NCBI GenBank assembly: GCA_902773435.1
Contig: CACYEN010000145.1
Coordinates: 1-45,777, forward strand
DNA from: an uncultured Lachnospiraceae bacterium
GTDB taxonomy: Bacteria; Bacillota; Clostridia; Lachnospirales; Lachnospiraceae
Length of the DNA: 45,777 nt
Reading direction: 5' to 3'
Under the pieces are notes generated by a model. That model made no database searches, had not been told where the DNA came from, and saw only the letters and a list, made by a program, of their open reading frames with translations. A program made the position numbers and the translations under genes. Shown piece by piece: positions 31,076-39,606 of this stretch (positions within the stretch are counted from its first letter, which is position 1; each line of letters starts with the position of its first letter).

Positions 31076-33535
31076 TCAGTGTCTCCTTCTCCCGTGCCTC
31101 CGGATCCCGAAGTGGCACCTGTCGCAGACCCCGTACCTCGCGTTCCAGGGCAGCTGTCTCCCGCACTCGCGGCACCTTCTCCCGGTGAGCTCCTGCTTCT
31201 CGAGGATCTTCATGATCGCGAGCGACAGCTTCTCCTTCACCTCAAGGATCTCCGGGATCCCCTCGGGATGCCCGAACCGGTCCATGTAGGCGTAGATGAG
31301 GTCACACACGTGGAACGCCTCCTCGTACTTCGGGAGATCCGAGGCGTTCCCGTTGGCGGGCACCCTGTCCGGCAGGTACTTTTTGTAGCCGAACTCCGTC
31401 CCGCTGCTCTCGCACTCGAACATCTCCCTCCAGATCTGGATGAGCTCCTCATTTTCCTCATCGAAGGCCATCGTCACAAATCTGTAGATCAGGTATTTGT
31501 CCTCTGAATTCTCCTCGAGTGACCTGGCCATCAGGATCTCCCTCTCGGCCAGGTTCTTGCGGAACCCGGGGCTCACCTCCATCTCGGCCCACTGGGTCAG
31601 GATCTCTGAAAGCGGCGCTCCGATCCGGAGGAGCTCCTCCGGAAACGCGACCACGGCCTCCTCGTCCTGGGGCAGGGACTCCGAGAGCGCGCCCTCGATC
31701 AGCGGCGCGTCGTAGAGCGTATTCACGAGCCCCTCGTCGAAGATCCCGTATCTCCCCGCCCTTCCCGCGATCTGCTGAATCTCCGCCGGCCGAAGATCCC
31801 GTCTCTCGTACCCGTCAAACTTGTCCGTCTGGAGGAACACGATTCTCCGGACCGGCATATTGAGGCCCATCCCGATCGCGTCGGTGGCGACGACGATGTC
31901 GGTATCCCCCTCCCGGAAGCGCCTCGCCTCCTCGTAGCGCACGTCGTAGGGAAGCGCCCCGTAGATAATGCTGCAGGTCTTCCCGTTCTTCTGAAGATCC
32001 GAGGCGACGGCGTGAACGTCCCGCCTCGAGAAGACGATCAGGGCGTCCCCCCTCCTCACGTCCTCGGGGAACCGGAAGGGCCGGTGCTCAAACATGAGCG
32101 GAGTCATGCGCTCGTGGTACACGACCTCGAACGTGTCCCCGCACTCGCTGATCAGGCGCTTCAGCAGGCTCTCCGCCGAGGGGGCCGCGCAGACGTGGAC
32201 GGTCCCGGCGCGCACGCCGAGGATCGCCGCGGTCCAGGCGCCGCCCCGTTCCTGGTCGGTCGCCATCTGGGCCTCGTCGATGACGGCGACCTCGTATCTC
32301 TTCTTGAAGTCGAGCATCTCGATCGTCGAGGACCTGAGCCAGGCGCCCTCGACGACCCTTCTCTCCTCCCCGGTCACGAGCGTGCAGTCCGCCCCCGCCC
32401 TGTTGAGCGTGTCGTACTGTTCGTAGGCCAGAAGGCGGAGCGGGGCGAGGTAGACACCGCTGTCCGCGTTCTTCAGGGCTTCGATCGCGTCGTGTGTCTT
32501 TCCGGAATTCGTCGGCCCTATGTGGATGATGAACTTCCTCTTCATTGCCCTGGCGAGCGGGAAGAGGTCCGGGTAATGCCCGGGGATCACGTCCGCGATC
32601 CCCATCGCGATCAGTCCCTGGCGCTCATAGCGCAGCATTCCCTCCCGGACCGCTCCGGTGTAGCGCTCATTTTCCTCAAGGAGTTCCACGATGCGGTCGT
32701 AATCGTAATTCTTCCGGAGGAACTGGTCCTCGTCCACGTCCTCGGTGATCCTCGAGGCGATCTGCGAGAGAAGAATCGAGGCCGACTCCCCGGTGTCCTC
32801 GCTCCCGACCAGCTCCCGGAGGAACGGGTCCTTCTCGCAGAAGAGGTAGACCAGCGCCGCGCCGGCGTTGATTCCCGCCCCCTGCAGGCGCTCAAAGAGC
32901 ATAAGGAGGAACGGCTTCAGCTTGAACCGCTTAACGAAGAGGTCCCAGTTGTCGGCGGAGAGTTCCTCCGTCCTGCCCACGGACATCCCCGGGTCGGGCG
33001 GAAGCTCCACCATGACGCGCATCGCGTCCGAGCGGATATAGGCGTCGGCGAGTTCCCGCTCCTTCTCCATCACGGCCTCGCAGTTGTTCTCGTAGAACTC
33101 CTCGGGATCGAGGGAGCTGATGTAGCTCCTGGAGATCTTCCTGAGTCTCTTCGCGATCTCCCTCCTCGCCTCCCGTCTCGCCGCCTGCTTCCTCCTCAGG
33201 ACCTTCTTCGCGAGATCCCTGACAAAGATCGGATTATAGCGGATCTCCCCGGTGCGGATCTCCTGATAATATGAGCTGCGCTCCAGGGCTTCGCGGTAGC
33301 GGGCCTGGTACTCCCGCGTCTTCTTGTAGCTCATGACGACGCTCTTCTTCGGAGCGCTCCCGTCTCTGTAGCAGCCCTGTCTCGCGTACCTTGACGCTTC
33401 CTTTATACATCGCTCCATGTACTGGTCGATCAGCGCCCCGGCGGCCTCCGCCTCGTCGACGGGGGGAACCGGAAGCGCGTCGGCCTCCCGCGTCAGCGCC
33501 CGGAACTCAGCTTCCAGTTTCTTCCTGTCACTCAT
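31076..33535 (-). CDS. SUV3-like superfamily 2 RNA helicase with C-terminal zinc knuckle
   Basis: This is an 819-residue helicase resembling mitochondrial SUV3. The N-terminal 330 residues are helical and basic (RRKQAARREARREIAKRL). Walker A is GPTNSGKTH (from 340), the SUV3 form of motif I. DEAQ follows in VIDEAQMATDQERGGAW. FSRRDVHAVA, then VATDAIGMGLNMPVRRIVF and QIAGRAGRYG are the motifs of the second RecA domain. The last 32 residues hold two CxxC pairs (CRECG, CDRCH), a zinc-ribbon likely to bind nucleic acid. The ATG at 33535 follows gggggag. It may act in RNA turnover. The downstream deacylase and DUF4317 genes are on the same strand, so it is the last gene of a three-gene unit. Confidence 0.88.
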   Translation of the reverse strand: MSDRKKLEAEFRALTREADALPVPPVDEAEAAGALIDQYMERCIKEASRYARQGCYRDGSAPKKSVVMSYKKTREYQARYREALERSSYYQEIRTGEIRYNPIFVRDLAKKVLRRKQAARREARREIAKRLRKISRSYISSLDPEEFYENNCEAVMEKERELADAYIRSDAMRVMVELPPDPGMSVGRTEELSADNWDLFVKRFKLKPFLLMLFERLQGAGINAGAALVYLFCEKDPFLRELVGSEDTGESASILLSQIASRITEDVDEDQFLRKNYDYDRIVELLEENERYTGAVREGMLRYERQGLIAMGIADVIPGHYPDLFPLARAMKRKFIIHIGPTNSGKTHDAIEALKNADSGVYLAPLRLLAYEQYDTLNRAGADCTLVTGEERRVVEGAWLRSSTIEMLDFKKRYEVAVIDEAQMATDQERGGAWTAAILGVRAGTVHVCAAPSAESLLKRLISECGDTFEVVYHERMTPLMFEHRPFRFPEDVRRGDALIVFSRRDVHAVASDLQKNGKTCSIIYGALPYDVRYEEARRFREGDTDIVVATDAIGMGLNMPVRRIVFLQTDKFDGYERRDLRPAEIQQIAGRAGRYGIFDEGLVNTLYDAPLIEGALSESLPQDEEAVVAFPEELLRIGAPLSEILTQWAEMEVSPGFRKNLAEREILMARSLEENSEDKYLIYRFVTMAFDEENEELIQIWREMFECESSGTEFGYKKYLPDRVPANGNASDLPKYEEAFHVCDLIYAYMDRFGHPEGIPEILEVKEKLSLAIMKILEKQELTGRRCRECGRQLPWNARYGVCDRCHFGIRRHGRRRH

Positions 33536-33540
33536 GTCGG

Positions 33541-34089
33541 TTACTCCCCCTTAAGCACCACCGTCCGGAAAACGTGCCCGACCGCCTCGAGGAAGGGGCC
33601 GAACACGTCGCTCGTCCTGATCTTCAGGCTCGACGTGTTGACGCAGGGGTGGCATCCGAGAAACTCGCCCTTAAGGATGTCCTCGTCCACGAGCAGCTGC
33701 ACCACCTTCTCCCTGTCGTTCATGAGGCCCATCACGCTCACGGCGCCCGGCATGATGTCGAGATACTTCAGCATCAGCTCCTCCGGGGCGAACGACAGCC
33801 TCGCGCACCCGATCTGCGGGGGGATCTCCTTCGTCTTAAAGGGCTTGTCCCCCGGCATCATCAGGAGGTAGAATTCCGTCTTCTGCCGGTTTGTCAGGAA
33901 GAGATTCTTGCAGATCGTCGCGCTCAGCACCGCGTCGACCTCGAGGCAGTCCTCCATGGTCTCGGCGCGGCGCTCATGGTCCGTCTGCCAGTACTCGATC
34001 CCGAGCCGGTCGAGAAAATCATAGGTTCTTATCTCGCGCTCTTCCCTGCCCGCCATACTGTCGGGCCTTCCGTGGTGTAATTCCATCAT
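33541..34089 (-). CDS. YbaK/ProX-family aminoacyl-tRNA deacylase
   Basis: This is a 182-residue single-domain protein that hydrolyses wrongly charged tRNA, usually Ala- or Cys-tRNA(Pro). Family patterns are CKNLFLTNRQKTEFYLLMMPGDKPF, split around the catalytic Lys region, then GALSVMGL-like AVSVMGLMNDREKVVQLLVDED and GCHPCVNTSSLKI, typical of the PrdX (ProXp-ala) subgroup. Two ATG codons, at 34089 and 34086, fit the RBS gagaggtga about equally. It lies five bases upstream of the helicase and three bases after the DUF4317 gene. Confidence 0.88.
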   Translation of the reverse strand: MMELHHGRPDSMAGREEREIRTYDFLDRLGIEYWQTDHERRAETMEDCLEVDAVLSATICKNLFLTNRQKTEFYLLMMPGDKPFKTKEIPPQIGCARLSFAPEELMLKYLDIMPGAVSVMGLMNDREKVVQLLVDEDILKGEFLGCHPCVNTSSLKIRTSDVFGPFLEAVGHVFRTVVLKGE

Positions 34090-34092
34090 ATG

Positions 34093-34719
34093 TCACCTCT
34101 CCCCGAGAAGCATCTCGGTCAGCATCGTCTGTGGATGATCGGGATCCCTGTTGAAAACATCGATCGCGTCCCGGTCCCCGCTCCTGTAGGAAAATGCCGG
34201 GAAAAGAAACCCGTATTCCGGCTTCCCGGGTTCGTACGACCCCTTAAGCGGGCTGACGGCGCAGACCATGAAGTCGTAGACCACCTCGGACTCATAGAGG
34301 TATCCGCCGTCCGTCGACTTCATCGGGACGTCGTAGGAGCCTGTGGAGATATTGATCCCGTAGGGCCCGTCGGACTCATAGAAGATCCCGATCTGTTCGT
34401 AGAGTGCCTCCATCAGGAGGTCGTTCTTCAGGCCGCAGGCGAGGATCCGCATGAGCAGGCTCCACATGCTGTTCGCGCCCTTCCCGCTCTCCGGGAACCG
34501 GCGCTCAACGAGCTGCTCGTTCGTCTTCGCGAACGGCACCGTCTTCGCGAGCGCGAGCTGCCTCGTCTTCTCCCCGTTGTCGAGACTGAGGAAAGCCGTG
34601 TTAAATGTCTCGTCGATCTCTCCCCCGTCCGTCATATAGGCTCCCGCGACCCTGCTGAAGCAGGTCCGCGTGAGGGTCATCCTGCGCGTGAGTTCGAGCA
34701 TATCCGCTCTGTCTATCAT
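34093..34719 (-). CDS. DUF4317-like protein, short form
   Basis: This is a 208-residue soluble protein of unknown function. The N-terminal LTRTCFSRVAGAYMTDGGE, then FLSLDNGEKTRQLALAKTV and the later TGSYDVPMKSTDGGYLYES, with FMVCAVSPLKGSYEP and EYGFLFPAFSYRSGD, follow the DUF4317 order known from Lachnospiraceae. Family members I recall are nearly twice as long, so this one may lack the C-terminal half. The ATG at 34719 follows GGAGGAG. It starts a three-gene unit with the deacylase and helicase, and is divergent from the second MATE gene. Confidence 0.75.
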   Translation of the reverse strand: MIDRADMLELTRRMTLTRTCFSRVAGAYMTDGGEIDETFNTAFLSLDNGEKTRQLALAKTVPFAKTNEQLVERRFPESGKGANSMWSLLMRILACGLKNDLLMEALYEQIGIFYESDGPYGINISTGSYDVPMKSTDGGYLYESEVVYDFMVCAVSPLKGSYEPGKPEYGFLFPAFSYRSGDRDAIDVFNRDPDHPQTMLTEMLLGER

Positions 34720-34822
34720 GGCACTCCTCCGGAAACGCCTTCTTACTCCGCCGTCCCTGTGGTAGAATACTGACAGGACACAGAAGTCATTGTAACACCC
34801 AGGGGCTGGAAAAGGTACATCG

Positions 34823-36181
34823 ATGTCTATCTTCAGAAAGCTGAACGAAACTTCCGACCGCCGCGTCCGCCTGACGGAGACGCCGGTTCCCCGGCTCATT
34901 CTCGAGCTCGCGGTGCCGACGATCCTCAGCATGCTGGTGACCGGGATCTACAACACGGCGGATACATTTTTCGTCGGAAGAATCTCGACGGAGGCGACCG
35001 CGGCGGTCGGCCTCGTCTTCTCCGTTATGGCGATTATCCAGGCTTTCGGGTTTCTCTGCGGCCACGGTTCCGGCAACTACCTCTCCAGGATGCTCGGCGC
35101 GGGCAACCGGAAAGAGGCCTCCGAGATGGCGTCCACGGGATTTGCCGTCGCCCTCATCGTCGGCGCTTCCCTCACCGCGCTCGGTTTCCTCTTCATGGAT
35201 CCGGTCACCCGGCTTCTCGGCCGCGGCGCGACGGAGGAGACGCTCCGCCAGACGGAGAGCTACATGCGGATCATCCTGGTCGGCGCTCCGCTCATGACCG
35301 GCCAGTTTGTCGTCAACAACCAGCTTCGCTTTCAGGGGAGCGCCGTCTACGCGATGGTGGGCATCCTGTCCGGGGCTTTCCTCAACATCCTGCTCGACCC
35401 GCTCTTCATCTTCGTCTTCCGCATGGGGGTGGGCGGAGCGGCGGCGGCGACCGTGTGCGGCCAGGCCGTAAGCTTCACCGTCCTCCTTCTCGGAAGCAGG
35501 CAGGGCGGCAACATCCGCTTAAGCGTACGCAGCGTCCGCATCAACACCCACTACATCTTCGAGATCATCAATGGCGGCATTCCATCCCTGTTCCGTCAGG
35601 GACTCGCCTCTGTCTCCGCGATCCTTCTCAACGCCTCCGCCGGCCAGTGGGGCGGGGACGCGGCGATCGCCGGCATGTCCGTCGTCTCCCGCGTGCTGAT
35701 GCTGATCTGCAGCGTCGTGATCGGCTTCGGCCAGGGCTACCAGCCCGTGTGCTCCTACAACTACGGGGCGAACCTGACGGCGCGGGTGAAGGAGGGCTAC
35801 TACTTCTGCGTCAGGTACGCGACGGTCTTCCTCTCCGTCTTCGCCTGCCTTCTGCTGGTCTTCGCCCCCCAGGTCGTCTCCTTCTTCCGAAATGACCCCG
35901 CGGTCATCGCGGTCGGGAGCCGGGCCCTCCGCTTTCAGGCGGCTGCCCTGCCGCTCATGGGCACGATCTTCATCTCAAACATGATGCTCCAGTCGATCGG
36001 AAAGGGGCTGAAGGCCTCGATCACCGCGTCCGCGAGAAACGGCTTCTTCTTCATCCCCCTCATCCTGATCCTGCCCCGCCTTCTCGGGCTCACCGGCGTC
36101 GAGATCACGCAGGCCTGCGCCGACGTGCTCTCCTTCGCGCTGGCGGTGCCGATGGCGTGGTCCGAGCTCAGGAAGATGTAG
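34823..36181 (+). CDS. MATE family efflux transporter (second copy)
   Basis: This is a 452-residue MATE transporter, distinct from the copy at 29715. It has the N-terminal VPRLILELAVPTILSMLV-type helix, ADTFFVGRIST and the second-half GYQPVCSYNYGAN. The ATG at 34823 follows a weak ggaaaagg RBS. A TAGAAT -10-like box lies upstream without a good -35. Its last 14 bases overlap the end of the convergent ABC-F gene. With the neighbouring ABC-F protein and the other MATE gene it may add to drug tolerance; that is inference. Confidence 0.9.
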   Translation: MSIFRKLNETSDRRVRLTETPVPRLILELAVPTILSMLVTGIYNTADTFFVGRISTEATAAVGLVFSVMAIIQAFGFLCGHGSGNYLSRMLGAGNRKEASEMASTGFAVALIVGASLTALGFLFMDPVTRLLGRGATEETLRQTESYMRIILVGAPLMTGQFVVNNQLRFQGSAVYAMVGILSGAFLNILLDPLFIFVFRMGVGGAAAATVCGQAVSFTVLLLGSRQGGNIRLSVRSVRINTHYIFEIINGGIPSLFRQGLASVSAILLNASAGQWGGDAAIAGMSVVSRVLMLICSVVIGFGQGYQPVCSYNYGANLTARVKEGYYFCVRYATVFLSVFACLLLVFAPQVVSFFRNDPAVIAVGSRALRFQAAALPLMGTIFISNMMLQSIGKGLKASITASARNGFFFIPLILILPRLLGLTGVEITQACADVLSFALAVPMAWSELRKM

Positions 36182-38006
36182 TGCCCTCCCTCTTGCTCTC
36201 AAGCTCGAAGTAGCGCTCCATCTTCTGCTCCGCCTCGGCGTCGACGGCCTCTTTTTCGGCGGCCAGCTCCGCGAGACGCGCGTAATCGGACGCGTATTTC
36301 TCCATCTCCTCCAGAAGGCGCGCGCTTTTCGCCTCGAGCTCCTCAATCCTGGGCATGAGGCGGTCGTATTCGTGCTGTTCGGAAAATGTCAGACCCCTCT
36401 TCGCCGACCGCTCCGCGGCTTTCTGCGCCCGGTAGGCTTCTGCGCCCGCCGAGGTCCCGGAGTCCTCCCGGCCCTGGAGGCCGCTTTCCCCCGGCGCCGC
36501 CCCCTCTTCACCCTGTCCTCTCTCCTCCCTGTGCCTCAGGTAATCCTCATAGCCGCCCTCGCTCCGGACAATCCGTCCCTCTCCCTCAAAGGAGAAGATT
36601 CTGGTCACAACCCGGTCGAGGAAATATCTGTCGTGGGACACCGCGATCACGATCCCCGCGAAATGATCCAGATAGTCCTCCAGAATCCGCAGCGTCGCGA
36701 TGTCCAGGTCATTCGTCGGCTCGTCGAGGATCAGGATATTCGGGTTCTCCATCAGCACGCGGAGAAGGTACAGCCTCCTCTTCTCCCCTCCCGACAGCCT
36801 CGCGACCGGCGTGTACTGCATCTCCGGGTCGAAGAGAAAGCGCTCACACATCGACGCCGCCGACACGAGGCCGTCCGCCGTCCGGATGTACTCCGCGGCG
36901 CCGCGGACACAGTCGATGACGCGGCCGGTCTCGTCGAGAGCTTCATTTTCCTGGCTGAAGTACCCGAATTTCACGGTCTGTCCGACCTCCACCGTCCCTT
37001 CGTCCGGCTCATCGAGCCCGAGGATCACCCTGAGCAGGGTCGTCTTGCCGCAGCCGTTCGGACCGATGATACCGATCCTGTCCGTCTTCAGAAAATGGTA
37101 CGTGAAATCGCTGAACAGCGTCCTGCCGCCTATACTCTTTGAGATGCCCTCCAGGTCGACGATCCTGCCCCCGAGTCTCGAGGGCAGCGACTTCAGCTCC
37201 ACCTCCCGGTCCTCGACAATCTTCTCCCGGTCCCGCAGCGCCTCAAAGCGGGCGATGTGGGCCTTCTGCTTCGTCGACCTCGCCCTCGCCCCGCGCATCA
37301 TCCAGGCGAGGTCCTGCCTGTAGAGGGCGGCGGCTTTCCGCTCGGCGGCGCGGGCGTAGTCGAGCCGCTCGGCCTTCAGTTCGAGGTATCTCGAGTAGTT
37401 GGCATCACAGCTGTAGACGCTGCCCCTGTCGATCTCAAGGATCCGGTTCGAGACGCGGTCCAGGAAGTAGCGGTCGTGCGTCACCATGAGGACCGCCCCC
37501 TTGAATCCCGTTAGAAATGTCTCCAGGAAGCCGCTCATGTCGCTGTCCAGATGGTTCGTCGGCTCGTCCAGGACCAGGAGTTCGCAGGGAGTCAGCAGGG
37601 CTGCCGCGAGCGCGGCTCTCTTCTTCTGCCCCCCGGAGAGCGTCTCCGGCGACACGTCCGGGTCCGTGATGCGAAGCTTCGCGAGCATCGCCCTCGCCTC
37701 GCCGGTCACGTCCCAGTGGGCTTCGCGGCCCGTGATGCGGGCGGTGACATTTTCGAGAACGGTCATCGACGGATCGAACACCGGATTCTGGGGGAGATAG
37801 GAGATGCGGACATTGCCGCCCCTCGTGACCTGCCCCGCGTCGGGCTCCTCATCGAGGGCGGCGATCCGAAGGAGCGTGGTCTTCCCGGTCCCGTTCACGC
37901 CGATGACGCCGATCTTGTCGGCGTCACTGATCCCGACGGTTACGTCGTCGAGGAGCATTCTGGAATTATAGGATTTGCTGACGTGTTCGAGGTTCAGGAT
38001 ATTCAT
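36168..38006 (-). CDS. ABC-F family ATPase (Uup-like)
   Basis: This is a 612-residue soluble ribosome-associated ATPase with two ABC domains and no membrane part. Domain 1 has GVNGTGKTT and LSGGQKKRAALAAALL; domain 2 has GPNGCGKTT and LSGGEKRRLYLLRVL with LDEPTNDLD. The linker between them is charged (REKIVEDREVELKS). The C-terminus (about 500-612) is a coiled coil, as in Uup. ABC-F proteins rescue stalled ribosomes or protect them from antibiotics; sequence alone does not tell which. The ATG at 38006 follows aaagggag. It is 19 bases after the DUF1294 gene. Length and motifs are normal. Confidence 0.92.
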   Translation of the reverse strand: MNILNLEHVSKSYNSRMLLDDVTVGISDADKIGVIGVNGTGKTTLLRIAALDEEPDAGQVTRGGNVRISYLPQNPVFDPSMTVLENVTARITGREAHWDVTGEARAMLAKLRITDPDVSPETLSGGQKKRAALAAALLTPCELLVLDEPTNHLDSDMSGFLETFLTGFKGAVLMVTHDRYFLDRVSNRILEIDRGSVYSCDANYSRYLELKAERLDYARAAERKAAALYRQDLAWMMRGARARSTKQKAHIARFEALRDREKIVEDREVELKSLPSRLGGRIVDLEGISKSIGGRTLFSDFTYHFLKTDRIGIIGPNGCGKTTLLRVILGLDEPDEGTVEVGQTVKFGYFSQENEALDETGRVIDCVRGAAEYIRTADGLVSAASMCERFLFDPEMQYTPVARLSGGEKRRLYLLRVLMENPNILILDEPTNDLDIATLRILEDYLDHFAGIVIAVSHDRYFLDRVVTRIFSFEGEGRIVRSEGGYEDYLRHREERGQGEEGAAPGESGLQGREDSGTSAGAEAYRAQKAAERSAKRGLTFSEQHEYDRLMPRIEELEAKSARLLEEMEKYASDYARLAELAAEKEAVDAEAEQKMERYFELESKREGTTSS

Positions 38007-38025
38007 ACGGAAAATACTCCCTTTC

Positions 38026-38301
38026 TCACGGAAGGCCTCTCTGCTTCACCGCAGCCGCGATGAGGAGCGCGGCCTGGACGGCGATCATGACAGGGATACC
38101 CGCGGCGAACACCGGCTTCCTCGTCTTGTGGCGGAAGAGTCTCATCGAGAGGTAAGCGCCGGCCGATCCCCCCGCGAGGGCCAGCAGGAGCAGCGTCTTC
38201 TCGGGGATTCTCCACTCGTTATGAAGGGCCCGCCGCTTGTCGGCGGCGAATACGATAAATGCCAGCAGGTTCACCGCTGCCAGGTACACTGCCGTCAGCA
38301 C
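38026..38301 (-). CDS. DUF1294 small membrane protein
   Basis: This is a 91-residue protein with two or three membrane helices. FAADKRRALHNEWRIPEKTLLLLALAGG and RLFRHKTRKPVF follow the DUF1294 pattern (K-A-x-N-xWRIPE, then GGSxGA and FRHKT). The start is a GTG at 38301, seven bases after ggagg. It leads a pair with the ABC-F gene and has its own promoter. Function unknown. Confidence 0.88.
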   Translation of the reverse strand: MLTAVYLAAVNLLAFIVFAADKRRALHNEWRIPEKTLLLLALAGGSAGAYLSMRLFRHKTRKPVFAAGIPVMIAVQAALLIAAAVKQRGLP

Positions 38302-38357
38302 GCCGATACCTCCGGATGGTCAGAATCTGTCAGTTTATTCGGATATTGACGGACTCT

Positions 38358-38386
38358 AAGTTACCTGCGTTTCCCGTAAAAGTCAA
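38358..38386 (-). promoter_or_regulatory. Promoter of the DUF1294-ABC-F unit
   Basis: TTGACT (38381-38386), a 17-base spacer and TAACTT (38358-38363), about 57 bases ahead of the GTG start. Confidence 0.5.
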
Positions 38387-38474
38387 TGATTCCGGGTTCA
38401 ATTCGCGGCGCCTCCCCCAAACTGGTCATATAAAATAATTATCTACTGGTAGTTTAAACAAGGTCAGATGATTG

Positions 38475-38480
38475 TATAAT
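38475..38480 (+). promoter_or_regulatory. -10 box ahead of the ECF S-component gene
   Basis: A perfect TATAAT stands 47 bases ahead of the start codon, after an AT-rich stretch (38430-38460) that could act as an UP element. The -35 region is poor. The leader is too short for a known vitamin riboswitch. Confidence 0.45.
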
Positions 38481-38527
38481 GAACCCAGTCGTCAACACCC
38501 GATAAAGAAACACCGGAGGAATTCGCC

Positions 38528-39046
38528 ATGACAGCCAGAACCCAGGAAATCCCTGTCAGAACCATCACCGCCGCCGCCATGCTGACTGCGCTCAACATCA
38601 TACTCAGCAGCTTCGGCATCCCGGTGCCGGGCGGCCATTTTTACCTGAATGACGTCGTCATCTGCACGGCCGCGCTGCTGCTCGGCCCGCTGCCAGCGTT
38701 TGTCGTCGGCGGAATCGGCGCGTTCCTCGGGGATATGTTCTTCTATCCGACGCCGATGTTCGTGTCGCTCGTGACGCACGGGCTTCAGGCCGTCGTCATC
38801 TCGATCATGGCGCACAGGGGTTCAGCCGGCAAGGAACCCGAGTACCGCGGGTCCGTCGCGGGAGTGACCGTCGGCGCGGTGATCATGGTCGTGGGCTATT
38901 CGCTCGGCAGGGCTTTCATCTACAGCACTCCCGCGTACGCGATTATGAAGCTTCCGTTCCAGATCCTGCAGGCGGCGATCGGCGCCGTCGCGAGTATCGT
39001 CCTCGTCTTCCACGCGGGCCTTAAGAGATTCGCGGAGAGTCTGTAA
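38528..39046 (+). CDS. ECF transporter S component, substrate unknown
   Basis: This is a 172-residue protein with about six membrane helices. The N-terminal RTITAAAMLTALNIILSSF is the helix-1 motif (AxxxALxxxL) that docks the S component on the EcfT subunit. YLNDVVICTAALLLGPLPAF and GIGAFLGDMFFYP resemble small vitamin-type S components. The ATG at 38528 follows ggagg. No riboswitch identifies the ligand, and the lack of the RibU pattern makes it a second, different S protein in the window. Its 3' end overlaps yolD by 26 bases on the other strand. Confidence 0.85.
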   Translation: MTARTQEIPVRTITAAAMLTALNIILSSFGIPVPGGHFYLNDVVICTAALLLGPLPAFVVGGIGAFLGDMFFYPTPMFVSLVTHGLQAVVISIMAHRGSAGKEPEYRGSVAGVTVGAVIMVVGYSLGRAFIYSTPAYAIMKLPFQILQAAIGAVASIVLVFHAGLKRFAESL

Positions 39047-39548
39047 GGGACGGTCCGGGAGATCCGTCCCGGAACGCGATCTTCGCGATATCCGGAACCG
39101 GGACCCTTCTGCCGTCCGTAAAGACGAGTTCCTTCCGCGCGTCGTCGATCTTCCTCGCCCTCCCGGAGAAATCGCGGTACGCGCCCCCTTCCTTCCTGCT
39201 GTCGGGGACAAAACACGTGACGGTGATCTCGGGCTCCCCGGGAAGCCGTTCCCGGAGCAGGGCCAGCTGCATGTCCAGTTCGTCCGCCGCGTCATCCCGG
39301 AATTCGATTCTCTCATCCGTGAAACGGGCCGTCTCGGCGACGGCATCACCGTATCCCGTCAGCGCCGCGAACGGGCTGAACTGGGCCGCCTTCTGCTCCA
39401 TACTGAGCGGCGGGCGGGACGTGGAGACGGGGCGCCTGAGGTAAAGGATGTCCCCGTACCGTCTCTCACACTCCCTCTCCGCGGCTCTCATTTCCCCGGA
39501 TATCCTGTCTTCGGTCCCCCTTCCGGGGAACCGGCCGTCATCCTTCAT
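39021..39548 (-). CDS. YolD-like protein, partner of Y-family polymerase
   Basis: This is a 175-residue protein. MEQKAAQFSPFAALTGYGDAV is the YolD family signature. A DDAADELDMQLALLRERL helix and a beta-rich end (ITVTCFVPDSRKEGGAY, VFTDGRRVPVPDIAKIAF) follow, as in other YolD-like proteins. I start it at the ATG at 39548 after ggaga; the longer frame overlaps the polymerase gene out of phase. It is 58 bases downstream of the Y-family polymerase, a common pairing in Bacillota. In B. subtilis, YolD-type proteins are linked to UV tolerance with the polymerase. Confidence 0.88.
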   Translation of the reverse strand: MKDDGRFPGRGTEDRISGEMRAAERECERRYGDILYLRRPVSTSRPPLSMEQKAAQFSPFAALTGYGDAVAETARFTDERIEFRDDAADELDMQLALLRERLPGEPEITVTCFVPDSRKEGGAYRDFSGRARKIDDARKELVFTDGRRVPVPDIAKIAFRDGSPGPSLTDSPRIS

Positions 39549-39606
39549 CCGATGTTCTCCCTGTCCGCCGCTTCTAAGAAGCGGCCTTCTTCCGTGCCTC
39601 CCGCCA

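Noticed and set aside
38430-38527. Possible vitamin riboswitch before the ECF S component
   Set aside because: Only about 45 bases separate the -10 box from the start codon, and no conserved riboswitch block is seen.
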